From NCBI RefSeq assembly GCF_001983105.1, contig NZ_MOMC01000038.1:108484-113688 (forward strand): 5,205 bases of DNA, in the 5' to 3' direction. Of this stretch, positions 1 through 5,205 are shown one piece after another. The translations under genes were made by a program, and so were the position numbers. Origin of the DNA: Pseudofrankia asymbiotica. Its GTDB lineage: Bacteria > Actinomycetota > Actinomycetes > Frankiales > Frankiaceae. The notes beneath the pieces are model-generated. The model was given only the letters and a program-made list of their open reading frames with translations. It was not told the origin of the DNA and searched no databases. Numbering within the stretch: position 1 is the first letter of the stretch; each line of letters opens with the position of its first letter.

Positions 1-583
1 CGAGCGGGGCGGCGGCCGTCAGCTTGTCGAAGGCGACGTCGCCGGCGTCCGTGCGCACCCCGACCAGGGCCAGGCCCTCGGGCCGGCCCGCCGAGCGGAT
101 CCGCTCGCACCGGTCGTCGTCGGCGAACAGCACCGAGACGCCGGCGTCGCGTAAGGCGTATGTCAGCTCCCCGCCCGTCCACCAGGAGTTCAGCGGCACG
201 ATGACCGCGCCGGCCAGGGCCGCGCCCCAGAACCCGACGACGAACTCCGGCAGGTTGCGCATCGCGATCCCGACCCGGTCGCCAGGGCGGACCCCGAAGG
301 TCGACCGCAGCTCGCGGGCCAGGCCGCGCGCCCGGCCGCGCACGTCGGCGAAGGTGAGCCGTTCGCCCTCGTAGACGACGTTGACGAGTGCCTCGTGCGC
401 GGCGCCGGCCCGGAAGACGTCGACGATGGTGCGCGGCGCGCGGACGAAGTCCCGCAGGGAGACGCCGTCAAGCACGAGGTCCTCGACCTCGAACGGGCCT
501 CCCGGGCCGATGAGCGGCGCGAGGCGGGGATCGTCGCGGTACACCGGCGCGACACCGGCGTGGTCCAGGGTGGGTCGGGTCAT
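1..583 (-). CDS. Acyl-CoA synthetase (AMP-dependent, FadD-like), N-terminal part, runs off the left edge
   Basis: The first 194 residues of a class I adenylate-forming enzyme are visible. The family activates a carboxylic acid with ATP to an acyl-adenylate and transfers it to CoA in the cytoplasm. The visible part is the N-terminal subdomain: a PGGPFEVED entry segment (about 27-35), then the familiar run YEGERLTFADV (71-81), GDRVAIAMRNLPEFVVGFWG (101-120) and AGAVIVPLNSWWTGGELTYAL (124-144). The ATP-binding P-loop, the core motifs and the C-terminal lid lie beyond base 1, so completeness and substrate cannot be judged. The ATG at 583 is chosen because the family-like sequence starts soon after it and an AAGGA lies 11 bases upstream. 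It begins 23 bases after the stop of the amidohydrolase gene, so the two are almost certainly co-transcribed. Leu144 is a rare TTA codon. The family call is firm; fatty, aromatic, terpenoid or steroid acid substrates are all possible. Confidence 0.93.
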   Translation of the reverse strand, partial: MTRPTLDHAGVAPVYRDDPRLAPLIGPGGPFEVEDLVLDGVSLRDFVRAPRTIVDVFRAGAAHEALVNVVYEGERLTFADVRGRARGLARELRSTFGVRPGDRVGIAMRNLPEFVVGFWGAALAGAVIVPLNSWWTGGELTYALRDAGVSVLFADDDRCERIRSAGRPEGLALVGVRTDAGDVAFDKLTAAAPL

Positions 584-594
584 CGAGACATCCG

Positions 595-599
595 TCCTT
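595..599 (-). promoter_or_regulatory. Ribosome binding site of the acyl-CoA synthetase gene
   Basis: AAGGA on the minus strand, 11 bases before the ATG at 583. The spacing is slightly long; a GGA at 591-593 is a closer alternative. It lies in the 23-bp gap after the amidohydrolase stop and supports 583 as the start. Confidence 0.5.
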
Positions 600-606
600 C
601 GCGACG

Positions 607-1815
607 TCAGGAGGTGGGTAACCCGACCAGTTCGGCGCAGTTGGCGCGCATGATCCGGTGCACCTCGTCGGGGCTGAACGCGGTGAGCTCGTCGGTGAAC
701 GACGCCGGTTCGGCCAGGCCCTCGCCATGCGGCCAGTCGGAGCCGAACAGCACCCGCTCGACGCCGATCGTGTCGGCGAGCTTGCGCAGGTCCTCCTCGT
801 AGTACGGCGTGACCCAGACGTGGCGCCGGATCGTGTCGAGAGGATCCTCGGCGAACAGGGCTGGGGCGCGGTTCGCGAGCTTGCGCAGGCCCTTGAGTAG
901 CGGGTAGACCCAGTCGGAGCCGTTCTCGATGCTGGCGACCTTCAGGTTCGGGTGCCGCTTGAACACGCCGCCGACGATCAGGCTGGCCATCGTGTCGTGG
1001 ATGGCCCGGTCACCGATGAGGACCCCGCCGAGCAGGTCCGGCGCGCGGAACGGGGCGAACTCCTCGGCGCCGCCCCACGAGGCGCCGATCATCGCGTTGT
1101 AGCCGCTGTCGCCGAGGTGGAACGCGACGGGCACACCGGCCTCCGCGAGCCGGGCGTAGACCGGGTCGTGCAGCTTGTCGCCCAGCGAGCGGCCCTTGGC
1201 GCCGCCCGTCGGGACCGGCGCCGGGCGCATGTGGATGACGCGCGCGCCGAGTTCGAGCACGCGGTCGATCTCCGCCAGCGCCGCGCCCGGGTCGGCCAGT
1301 GAGATCATCGGGGCGGCGATGATCCTGTCCTCGTGCGAGTAGCCCCAGTCGTCCTCGAGCCAGCGGTTGAACGCGGCCAGGCTCGCCATCGTGGCCGGGA
1401 CGTCGTCGCGCAGCGCCTGCTCGACGCCGCAGCCCAGCGTCGGGAAGAGCAGCACCGCGTCGAGGCCCTGGGCGTCCATCGTCGCCAGGCGGGCCTCCCG
1501 GTCGCGGTACTCGGGCCGGATGGGCTCGACCCTGGTGAGGCTGCGCGGGTCGACCCCCTCCGGGATCTGGCCGCGGAACTGCAGGTCGAGGCAGCCGGGG
1601 ACGATCACCGGGTCGAACGTCGGGTTCGGGATGAAGTTGTTGACCTTCCCGGCCATGACCATCTCGACGTGCCGGCCGTCCTGGACGACGCGCACCCCGC
1701 GGTGCCGGAACTTCCGGTCCAGGTGGCGGGTGAAGGCGTCGAGCGTCTCGTAGTAGTGGTTGTCCGCGTCGACCGGCCGCGCCGCCGCCGGCCCGGGCCC
1801 TTGTCCAACCGCCAT
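607..1815 (-). CDS. Amidohydrolase-2 / COG2159-type metal-dependent hydrolase (TIM-barrel)
   Basis: A complete 402-residue cytoplasmic enzyme of the amidohydrolase superfamily; family members hydrolyse or decarboxylate small acids at a bound metal. Visible landmarks are VDADNHYYE (15-23), VAFHLGDSG (230-238, His233), VASIENGSDW (293-302) and LFGSDWPHGEG (356-366, Asp360). By hand alignment to ACMSD and gamma-resorcylate decarboxylase, Asp18, His20, His233 and Asp360 are the likely metal ligands. The first position is acidic rather than the His of HxH, and Glu297 falls where ACMSD has a further His; I believe similar substitutions occur in actinobacterial COG2159 proteins. No signal peptide or membrane segment is visible. 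The ATG at 1815 has AGGGAGG five bases upstream. The gene starts 86 bp after the dehydrogenase pair and ends 23 bp before an acyl-CoA ligase gene, so a role in the same catabolic route is likely. Candidate reactions are decarboxylation or C-C/ester hydrolysis of a ring or acyl intermediate. The fold is sure, the reaction is not. Confidence 0.92.
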   Translation of the reverse strand: MAVGQGPGPAAARPVDADNHYYETLDAFTRHLDRKFRHRGVRVVQDGRHVEMVMAGKVNNFIPNPTFDPVIVPGCLDLQFRGQIPEGVDPRSLTRVEPIRPEYRDREARLATMDAQGLDAVLLFPTLGCGVEQALRDDVPATMASLAAFNRWLEDDWGYSHEDRIIAAPMISLADPGAALAEIDRVLELGARVIHMRPAPVPTGGAKGRSLGDKLHDPVYARLAEAGVPVAFHLGDSGYNAMIGASWGGAEEFAPFRAPDLLGGVLIGDRAIHDTMASLIVGGVFKRHPNLKVASIENGSDWVYPLLKGLRKLANRAPALFAEDPLDTIRRHVWVTPYYEEDLRKLADTIGVERVLFGSDWPHGEGLAEPASFTDELTAFSPDEVHRIMRANCAELVGLPTS

Positions 1816-1820
1816 GGCGG

Positions 1821-1827
1821 CCTCCCT
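1821..1827 (-). promoter_or_regulatory. Ribosome binding site of the amidohydrolase gene
   Basis: AGGGAGG on the minus strand, five bases before the ATG at 1815. This is a strong match to the anti-Shine-Dalgarno sequence at normal spacing, and it decides the start codon. Confidence 0.8.
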
Positions 1828-1840
1828 GCGAGCGTCGAAG

Positions 1841-1857
1841 AGATATAGATGTTTCTA
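1841..1857 (-). promoter_or_regulatory. A+T-rich patch with a short dyad; possible internal promoter or operator before the amidohydrolase
   Basis: The 86-bp gap between the dehydrogenase stop and the amidohydrolase start holds one of very few A+T-rich runs in the window. It contains TAGA-TGTT-TCTA (1846-1857), a 4+4 bp inverted repeat, and on the minus strand a TATAT that could act as a -10 element about 25 bases before the ATG. I see no convincing -35 hexamer at the right distance. It may be an internal promoter, a regulator site, or simply the ribosome-site leader. Confidence 0.3.
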
Positions 1858-1901
1858 CCTGGGTAGCCGGACGCCGCCAACCCCCGCCGGCCTGGGGATC
1901 G

Positions 1902-3182
1902 TCAGTGGGCGCCGCTCGCCTGTGGCCCGCGGGGGACGTCTCGGAAGGCGTCGGTGTCGGCGCGGCGTTCGCGCGGCATGCCGAGCAGCCGCTCGGCGAT
2001 GACGTTGCGGGCCATCTCGGTCGTGCCGCCGCCGATGCAGGAGGCCTGGCGGATCAGGTAGCCGAGCCCGACCTGGGCGGAGGTCTCCTCGTCGGGTGAC
2101 CACACCACCCCGGCGTCGCCGTACAGCTCGGTCGCGATCGCGGCGCGGCGGGCGTTCGCCGTCCCGCCGAACAGTCTGGGCATCGCGGCGGCGTGGTGGG
2201 GGAGCGAGCCCGCGGCCATCTTGTGGGTGACGGACTCGACCAGGGCCCGCAGGACCAGCGAGCTTGTCTGGGCCTCGCCGATGAGGGCCCGGGTCGCGCT
2301 GTCGTCGATCGTGCCGAGCCGGCGGGCGGCCCCGATCAGGGCCGCGAGGTCGTACGGGCCCTCGTTGGGCCGGTTGCCGCCGCCGGTGACGTAGGGGGAG
2401 CCGCCGGAGATCGTCCGCTCGTGGTGGAGCCAGCGCGTCATGACGCTCCACCCGGCGTCGACGTCGCCGATCCGGTCGGCGTCGGGCACGACGACGTCGG
2501 TGAGGAACTCCTCGCAGAAGTCCTTCGAGCCGTTCACGAGCTCGATCTGGCGGATCTGCAGGCCGGGGGCGGACATCGGCAGGCTGTACACGGTCAGCCC
2601 GCGGTGCTTCTCGACGTCCCAGTTCGTGCGGGCCAGGCAGAGCGCCCAGTCGCCCCACCAGCCGGAGGTGGTCCAGATCTTCGACCCGTTGAGGACCCAG
2701 CGGTCGCCGTCGCGGGTGGCGCTGGTGACGGCGCCGGCGGCGTCGGACCCGCCGCCCGGCTCCGACAGCAGCTGGACCCAGATCTCCTCGCCGCGCAGCA
2801 TCCGCGGGATGTGCCGCAGCTTCTGCTCCTCGGTGCCGAACTCCAGCAGCACCGCCATGCAGGGGATGAACGTGGACGCCTGGATCTCCGACGGGTAGTC
2901 GTAGCCCTTGATCTCCCGGTTGAACGCGGCCTGGTGCGCCGGGGTCAGCGCCTGGCCGCCGTACTCGGCCGGCACGCAGATGCCGGCGAATCCGCCGTCG
3001 AAGAGCCGGCGCTGCAGCTCACGGCACGTCGCCGCGCGCGCCAGCACCTGTTCGTCGGTGGGGTGGGTGGCGGCGTGCAGGAAGAACGTGTCCTTGGCGG
3101 GATCGGCCGGTGGCATGTTCTCGGCCAGCCAGGTCCGGGCGCGCGCCGCGAACACGTCGACGTCGATCACGGTCTCGCTCAT
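1902..3182 (-). CDS. Acyl-CoA dehydrogenase, FAD-binding and catalytic subunit (FadE26-like half of a heteromer)
   Basis: A 426-residue acyl-CoA dehydrogenase that would oxidise an acyl-CoA to the 2-enoyl-CoA with FAD, passing electrons to ETF. In order: the alpha-helical N-terminal domain with GICVPAEYGGQALTP (67-81); the beta domain with LLSEPGGGSDAAG (138-150), close to the family signature, and WTTS (170-173), which packs on the flavin; and the C-terminal helical domain ending in GGGTTEMARNVIAERLLGMP (384-403). Where MCAD has its catalytic Glu (the EGT triplet) this protein has Gly385. Instead WLHHER puts Glu255 at the helix-G position used by isovaleryl-CoA dehydrogenase, so Glu255 is the inferred base. 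The usual RxxFGxP...Q motif is missing and is found in the neighbouring subunit. The open frame extends upstream to 3551, but that stretch is Arg/Pro-rich and lies inside the preceding gene. The ATG at 3182 forms an ATGA overlap with that gene's stop and opens a normal FadE N-terminus. Confidence 0.94.
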   Translation of the reverse strand: MSETVIDVDVFAARARTWLAENMPPADPAKDTFFLHAATHPTDEQVLARAATCRELQRRLFDGGFAGICVPAEYGGQALTPAHQAAFNREIKGYDYPSEIQASTFIPCMAVLLEFGTEEQKLRHIPRMLRGEEIWVQLLSEPGGGSDAAGAVTSATRDGDRWVLNGSKIWTTSGWWGDWALCLARTNWDVEKHRGLTVYSLPMSAPGLQIRQIELVNGSKDFCEEFLTDVVVPDADRIGDVDAGWSVMTRWLHHERTISGGSPYVTGGGNRPNEGPYDLAALIGAARRLGTIDDSATRALIGEAQTSSLVLRALVESVTHKMAAGSLPHHAAAMPRLFGGTANARRAAIATELYGDAGVVWSPDEETSAQVGLGYLIRQASCIGGGTTEMARNVIAERLLGMPRERRADTDAFRDVPRGPQASGAH

Positions 3183-3190
3183 CTCCCACC
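3179..3190 (-). promoter_or_regulatory. ATGA stop/start overlap with weak ribosome site, coupling the two dehydrogenase genes
   Basis: On the minus strand the upstream gene's TGA (3181-3179) overlaps the downstream gene's ATG (3182-3180). The only Shine-Dalgarno-like sequence is GGTGGGAG (3190-3183), abutting the start, which is weak. Translation of the second subunit therefore probably depends on ribosomes finishing the first. Confidence 0.75.
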
Positions 3191-4321
3191 GTCCACGGCG
3201 GCGTTTAGCAGCCGCACGAGCCGTTCGGTGAAGTACGCCGGCGTTCCGAACAGCTGCGCGTCGACCGTGGCCCGGCGCAGGTAGAGGTGCAGGTCGTGCT
3301 CGAAGGTGACCCCGATGCCGCCGTGCAGCTGGACGCAGTCCTGGATCACCTCCGGGCCGGCTCGTCCCACGTGCGCCTTGGCCGCGCTGGCCCAGGTGCG
3401 GGCGTCGTGACCGCCCTCGCCGACGCGGCGCGCGGCCTTCTCGGCGACCGCGGCGCTCGCCTCGAGCTGGGTGCGCAGGTCGGCCATCCGGTGCTTGATC
3501 TCCTGGTACGACCCGAGTGGGCGGCCGAACGAGTAGCGGTCGTGCGTCCACCGCAGGGTCGTGGCGAACGCGCGCTCCATCGCGCCGACGATCTCGCCGG
3601 CCTGGAGCACGGCCGTGAGGTCGAGCAGCAGCTCGTCATGATCGTCGGCGGTGCCGGGCTCGCCGACCCGGGACGTCGCCGGCACGGTGACGTCCCGCAG
3701 CACCACGGCGAGGTGGCGGCGGGTGAGGTCGATGCCGCCCAGCGGGGAGGTCTGGACCCCGGGCGCGTCGAACGGGACCAGATAGTGCGACCTCGCGTCG
3801 TCCTCGCCGGTGGCGGCGGCGACCAGGAGGTAGCCGTTCGGCGCGCCGCGCTCGACGCGGGACGCCGTGCCGTTCAGGACGACGTCGTCACCCGACCGGG
3901 CCGCCCGCACCGCCGCGTGGGAGCGCCCGACGCTCCGGGGCGCGTGCGCCCAGGCCGCGGTGGCGGTGCCGCCGAGGAGCTCCGCCAGCGGACCCCCGCG
4001 CTGTTCCGCCGAGCCCCACCGGCCGAGCGCGGCCACGACGACGTTCGTCCCGATCAGCGGGCCGGGCGCGGCATGCCGCCCGAACTGGAACGCGACCGCG
4101 AGGAGGTCGGCGAGGCCGTTGTCGCTGACCGAGCCGCCACCGGCGGACTCCGGCACCAGCGGCGACGTCCAGCCGAGCTCGGCGCCCTGCTTCCACAGCG
4201 CCGCGTCGAACGTCGAGTCCCGCCGCGACAGCTCGCGTAATCGCGCAGGGGGGTAGGTAGCGGCGAGATACTGCTCCGTGGTGGCCTCGAGCAGGTCCTG
4301 GTCCGCTGTCTGGGTGAACAT
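3179..4321 (-). CDS. Acyl-CoA dehydrogenase-like subunit without catalytic Glu (partner half of a heteromer)
   Basis: A 380-residue acyl-CoA dehydrogenase homologue. The N-terminal helical domain includes LGWTSPLVPESAGG (49-62). The beta domain is divergent: the SEPxxGSD and WTT flavin/substrate motifs are not recognisable (WAHAPRS at 124-130 stands roughly where the first would be). The C-terminal domain keeps DRYSFGRPLGSYQEIKHRMA (261-280), with Arg262, Phe265 and Gln273 in the FAD-contacting RxxFG...Q pattern, and QLHGGIGVTFEHDLHLYLRR (331-350). Neither catalytic Glu position is filled: hand alignment gives Thr236 at the helix-G site, and no EGT triplet follows. Alone it should be inactive; with the next gene it would complete a heteromeric enzyme. 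The ATG at 4321 is preferred because AGGAGG lies three bases upstream and the FadE-like N-terminus begins there. The in-frame ATG at 4426 adds 35 Arg-rich residues and has no clear ribosome site. Leu28 is a TTA codon. The stop overlaps the next start as ATGA, implying coupled, near-equimolar synthesis. Confidence 0.92.
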   Translation of the reverse strand: MFTQTADQDLLEATTEQYLAATYPPARLRELSRRDSTFDAALWKQGAELGWTSPLVPESAGGGSVSDNGLADLLAVAFQFGRHAAPGPLIGTNVVVAALGRWGSAEQRGGPLAELLGGTATAAWAHAPRSVGRSHAAVRAARSGDDVVLNGTASRVERGAPNGYLLVAAATGEDDARSHYLVPFDAPGVQTSPLGGIDLTRRHLAVVLRDVTVPATSRVGEPGTADDHDELLLDLTAVLQAGEIVGAMERAFATTLRWTHDRYSFGRPLGSYQEIKHRMADLRTQLEASAAVAEKAARRVGEGGHDARTWASAAKAHVGRAGPEVIQDCVQLHGGIGVTFEHDLHLYLRRATVDAQLFGTPAYFTERLVRLLNAAVDGGR

Positions 4322-4324
4322 CGT

Positions 4325-4330
4325 CCTCCT
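4325..4330 (-). promoter_or_regulatory. Ribosome binding site of the first acyl-CoA dehydrogenase gene
   Basis: AGGAGG on the minus strand, three bases before the ATG at 4321. The core is perfect though the spacer is short. It argues for this start over the in-frame ATG at 4426. Confidence 0.75.
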
Positions 4331-4353
4331 GAGCGTCCGGCGCGGTGTCTTGG

Positions 4354-4379
4354 CTCTCCCGACTCTCCCGGCTCTTCGG
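4354..4379. repeat. Three short tandem repeats in the leader of the dehydrogenase operon
   Basis: CTCTCCCGA (4354-4362), CTCTCCCGG (4363-4371) and CTCTTCGG (4372-4379) follow one another without gaps on the plus strand. On the transcript they would read as a purine-rich leader 33-58 bases before the start codon. The role is unknown; chance or slippage is possible. Confidence 0.45.
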
Positions 4380-4413
4380 CCAGCCACTCGGCGGCCGGGG
4401 CGGGGCAGGCGCC

Positions 4414-4452
4414 TCAGATAAAGCACCGCATTCTGTATACGAAAGTGACAGT
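4414..4452 (-). promoter_or_regulatory. Candidate promoter/operator region of the dehydrogenase operon
   Basis: This is the clearest drop in G+C content in the gap between the TetR gene and the operon. It centres on a perfect 6-bp palindrome GTATAC (4435-4440), flanked by TTC (4431-4433) and GAA (4441-4443), and lies inside a wider CTGT...ACAG dyad (4433-4451). Such a dyad 110-130 bases before the first start codon is where a TetR operator and promoter would be expected. No standard -35/-10 pair is obvious: TATACA and TTTATC on the minus strand are possible -10 elements without good partners. Confidence 0.4.
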
Positions 4453-4473
4453 ACCAGCGGCTGACGACGGGCG

Positions 4474-4496
4474 GCGGCTCCAGCGGCCGGAGCCGC
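4474..4496 (-). terminator. Second hairpin after the TetR gene, possible tandem terminator
   Basis: Arms GCGGCTCC (4474-4481) and GGAGCCGC (4489-4496) form a perfect 8-bp stem with a seven-base loop, about 100 bases past the TetR stop and just upstream of the A+T-rich promoter candidate. It could be a second part of a tandem terminator insulating the operon, or a regulatory dyad. There is no T-run. Confidence 0.35.
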
Positions 4497-4539
4497 GGTG
4501 ATCAACGTCAGGTTCGCGGACGCGGACGCGGGCGCGGGC

Positions 4540-4563
4540 GGCGCCGGCGCCGAGGCCGGCGCC
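4540..4563 (-). terminator. G+C-rich hairpin after the TetR gene, possible terminator
   Basis: A perfect inverted repeat: GGCGCCGGC (4540-4548) and GCCGGCGCC (4555-4563) with a six-base loop, beginning about 36 bases past the TetR stop. No T-run follows, but U-tail-less hairpins are common as terminators in high-G+C actinobacteria. Composition alone makes such repeats fairly likely, so confidence is moderate. Confidence 0.45.
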
Positions 4564-4598
4564 CGGACGGTCGGTGACTCGGCGCGGAGCCGGTCTCG

Positions 4599-5205
4599 TC
4601 AGCTCCGCGCGGAGCTCGACGCCCTCGCCAGGCGGCGCAGGATCGAATGCCCGTCGCCGGAGAGCTCGAGGCGCTCCTCCACCTGCTGGTGCCATTCCCG
4701 CGGGCGGTGGGCGCCGAGGCCGTTGAGGCAGAACACGGAGAGGTCGATCAGGTCGGGCGGTCGCACCCCGTACTCGTTGCCCGCGGTCATCGAGGTGAGG
4801 AATGACGTCCGCGTCGACACCAGGAAGTAGGTCGCCGGCTCGACGGCGAGCGCGGTCAGCGCGGCGTCCGCCATGGCGGCCTCGATCAGCTCGCGGTACA
4901 GCGACGTCACCGGCGCCTGCGAGCGGGCGAGAAGGTCGGGATCGGCCTGGCTGAGCTGGAGGCGCAGCTGGACGAGCCCACGGTCGACGCCTGCCTTGTT
5001 GTGCATCGCCGGCAGGTGCGCCGCCGCGAGGATGGCGCCGGCCAGCCGCTCGAGTGGGTCGTCCAGGTCGGCGATCGCGGCGCGGATGATCCGCGCGTAC
5101 GTGCGCATCGCCTCCTCGAACACGGCCAGCAGCAGGTCGTCCTTGCTCGCGAAGTACTGGTAGAGCGTCCGCAGCGACTGGCCGGCCTCGTCCGCGACGT
5201 CCTGG
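4599..5205 (-). CDS. TetR-family transcriptional regulator, N-terminus off the right edge
   Basis: The last 201 residues of a TetR-type repressor. The visible protein begins inside the helix-turn-helix: VADEAGQSLRTLYQYFASKD, read from the right edge, is the classic turn, recognition helix and LYxYFxSKxxL signature that ends the DNA-binding domain. An all-helical ligand/dimerisation domain of about 170 residues follows, with no family-specific motif I can name. Perhaps 30 to 40 residues, including the start codon and first HTH helix, are missing beyond 5205. A GTG at 5123 and the internal ATG at 5108 are not real starts, because the reading frame upstream of them is clearly TetR. The gene is co-directional with the acyl-CoA dehydrogenase genes and separated from them by 277 bp of non-coding DNA. 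It is therefore the natural candidate regulator of that operon, probably answering to the substrate or its CoA ester; this role is inferred from position only. Confidence 0.93.
   Translation of the reverse strand, partial: QDVADEAGQSLRTLYQYFASKDDLLLAVFEEAMRTYARIIRAAIADLDDPLERLAGAILAAAHLPAMHNKAGVDRGLVQLRLQLSQADPDLLARSQAPVTSLYRELIEAAMADAALTALAVEPATYFLVSTRTSFLTSMTAGNEYGVRPPDLIDLSVFCLNGLGAHRPREWHQQVEERLELSGDGHSILRRLARASSSARS

Noticed and set aside
1333..1848. Plus-strand open frame opposite the amidohydrolase N-terminus
   Set aside because: Val/Arg/Asp-rich shadow translation with no domain; the minus-strand protein is convincing.
1855..2658. Minus-strand frame of 267 codons overlapping the second dehydrogenase
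   Set aside because: An extremely Arg/Pro-rich out-of-frame translation of the dehydrogenase gene.
2193..3284. Long plus-strand open frame of 363 codons opposite the second dehydrogenase
   Set aside because: Low-complexity Ala/Gly/Val/Arg composition with no recognisable domain. It mirrors a clear acyl-CoA dehydrogenase on the other strand and is an artefact of high G+C content.
3183..3551. N-terminal extension of the second dehydrogenase
   Set aside because: In frame but Arg/Pro-rich, lies within the preceding gene, and has no FadE similarity; the ATGA start at 3182 fits the family N-terminus.
3287..4240. Plus-strand open frame of 317 codons opposite the first dehydrogenase
   Set aside because: Same reason: an antisense shadow of a gene with clear family motifs.
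4322..4426. 35-residue extension of the first dehydrogenase from an upstream ATG
   Set aside because: Arg-rich, with no clear ribosome site at 4426; AGGAGG just before 4321 marks the better start.
4414..4695. Minus-strand open frame spanning the gap and the TetR 3' end
   Set aside because: Overlaps the TetR gene in another frame, has biased composition and no recognisable motif; the gap reads better as terminator and promoter DNA.
4498..4830. Plus-strand small open frame starting in the gap
   Set aside because: An Ala/Gly/Asp-rich start over the hairpin region, then the antisense of TetR; no ribosome site or family resemblance.

Overview
This window looks like chromosomal DNA from a high-G+C actinobacterium. 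The base composition is visibly very G+C rich, codons overwhelmingly end in G or C, and the gene types (paired FadE-like acyl-CoA dehydrogenases, a FadD-like ligase, a TetR regulator) are typical of Frankia, Mycobacterium, Pseudonocardia and relatives. The genus cannot be fixed from the sequence alone. I see no mobile element, CRISPR array, tRNA or rRNA.

All five genes lie on the minus strand, so transcription runs from high to low coordinates. In order they are: a TetR-family regulator with its 5' end off the window (4599-5205); a 277-bp non-coding gap with two G+C-rich hairpins, an unusually A+T-rich patch and a short tandem repeat; acyl-CoA dehydrogenase subunit A (3179-4321); acyl-CoA dehydrogenase subunit B (1902-3182), joined to A by an ATGA stop/start overlap; an 86-bp gap with a small A+T-rich dyad; an amidohydrolase-2/COG2159-type metal-dependent hydrolase (607-1815); and, 23 bp further on, the N-terminal part of an acyl-CoA synthetase (1-583) that runs off the left edge.

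Together these look like a small catabolic operon. The ligase would activate a carboxylic acid to its CoA thioester. The two dehydrogenases would introduce an alpha,beta double bond. The amidohydrolase-fold enzyme would carry out a hydrolytic or decarboxylating step. The TetR protein probably senses the substrate or a CoA intermediate. The substrate cannot be read from the sequence.

The most informative observation is that the two dehydrogenases carry complementary halves of a normal active site. Subunit B has the flavin/substrate-binding SEPGGGSD and WTTS motifs and a helix-G glutamate. Subunit A lacks these but has the RxxFG...Q and HGG motifs that B lacks. This matches the obligate heteromeric (alpha2beta2) FadE pairs known from mycobacterial steroid side-chain degradation. 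The hydrolase in the same operon makes the pathway as a whole unfamiliar to me.
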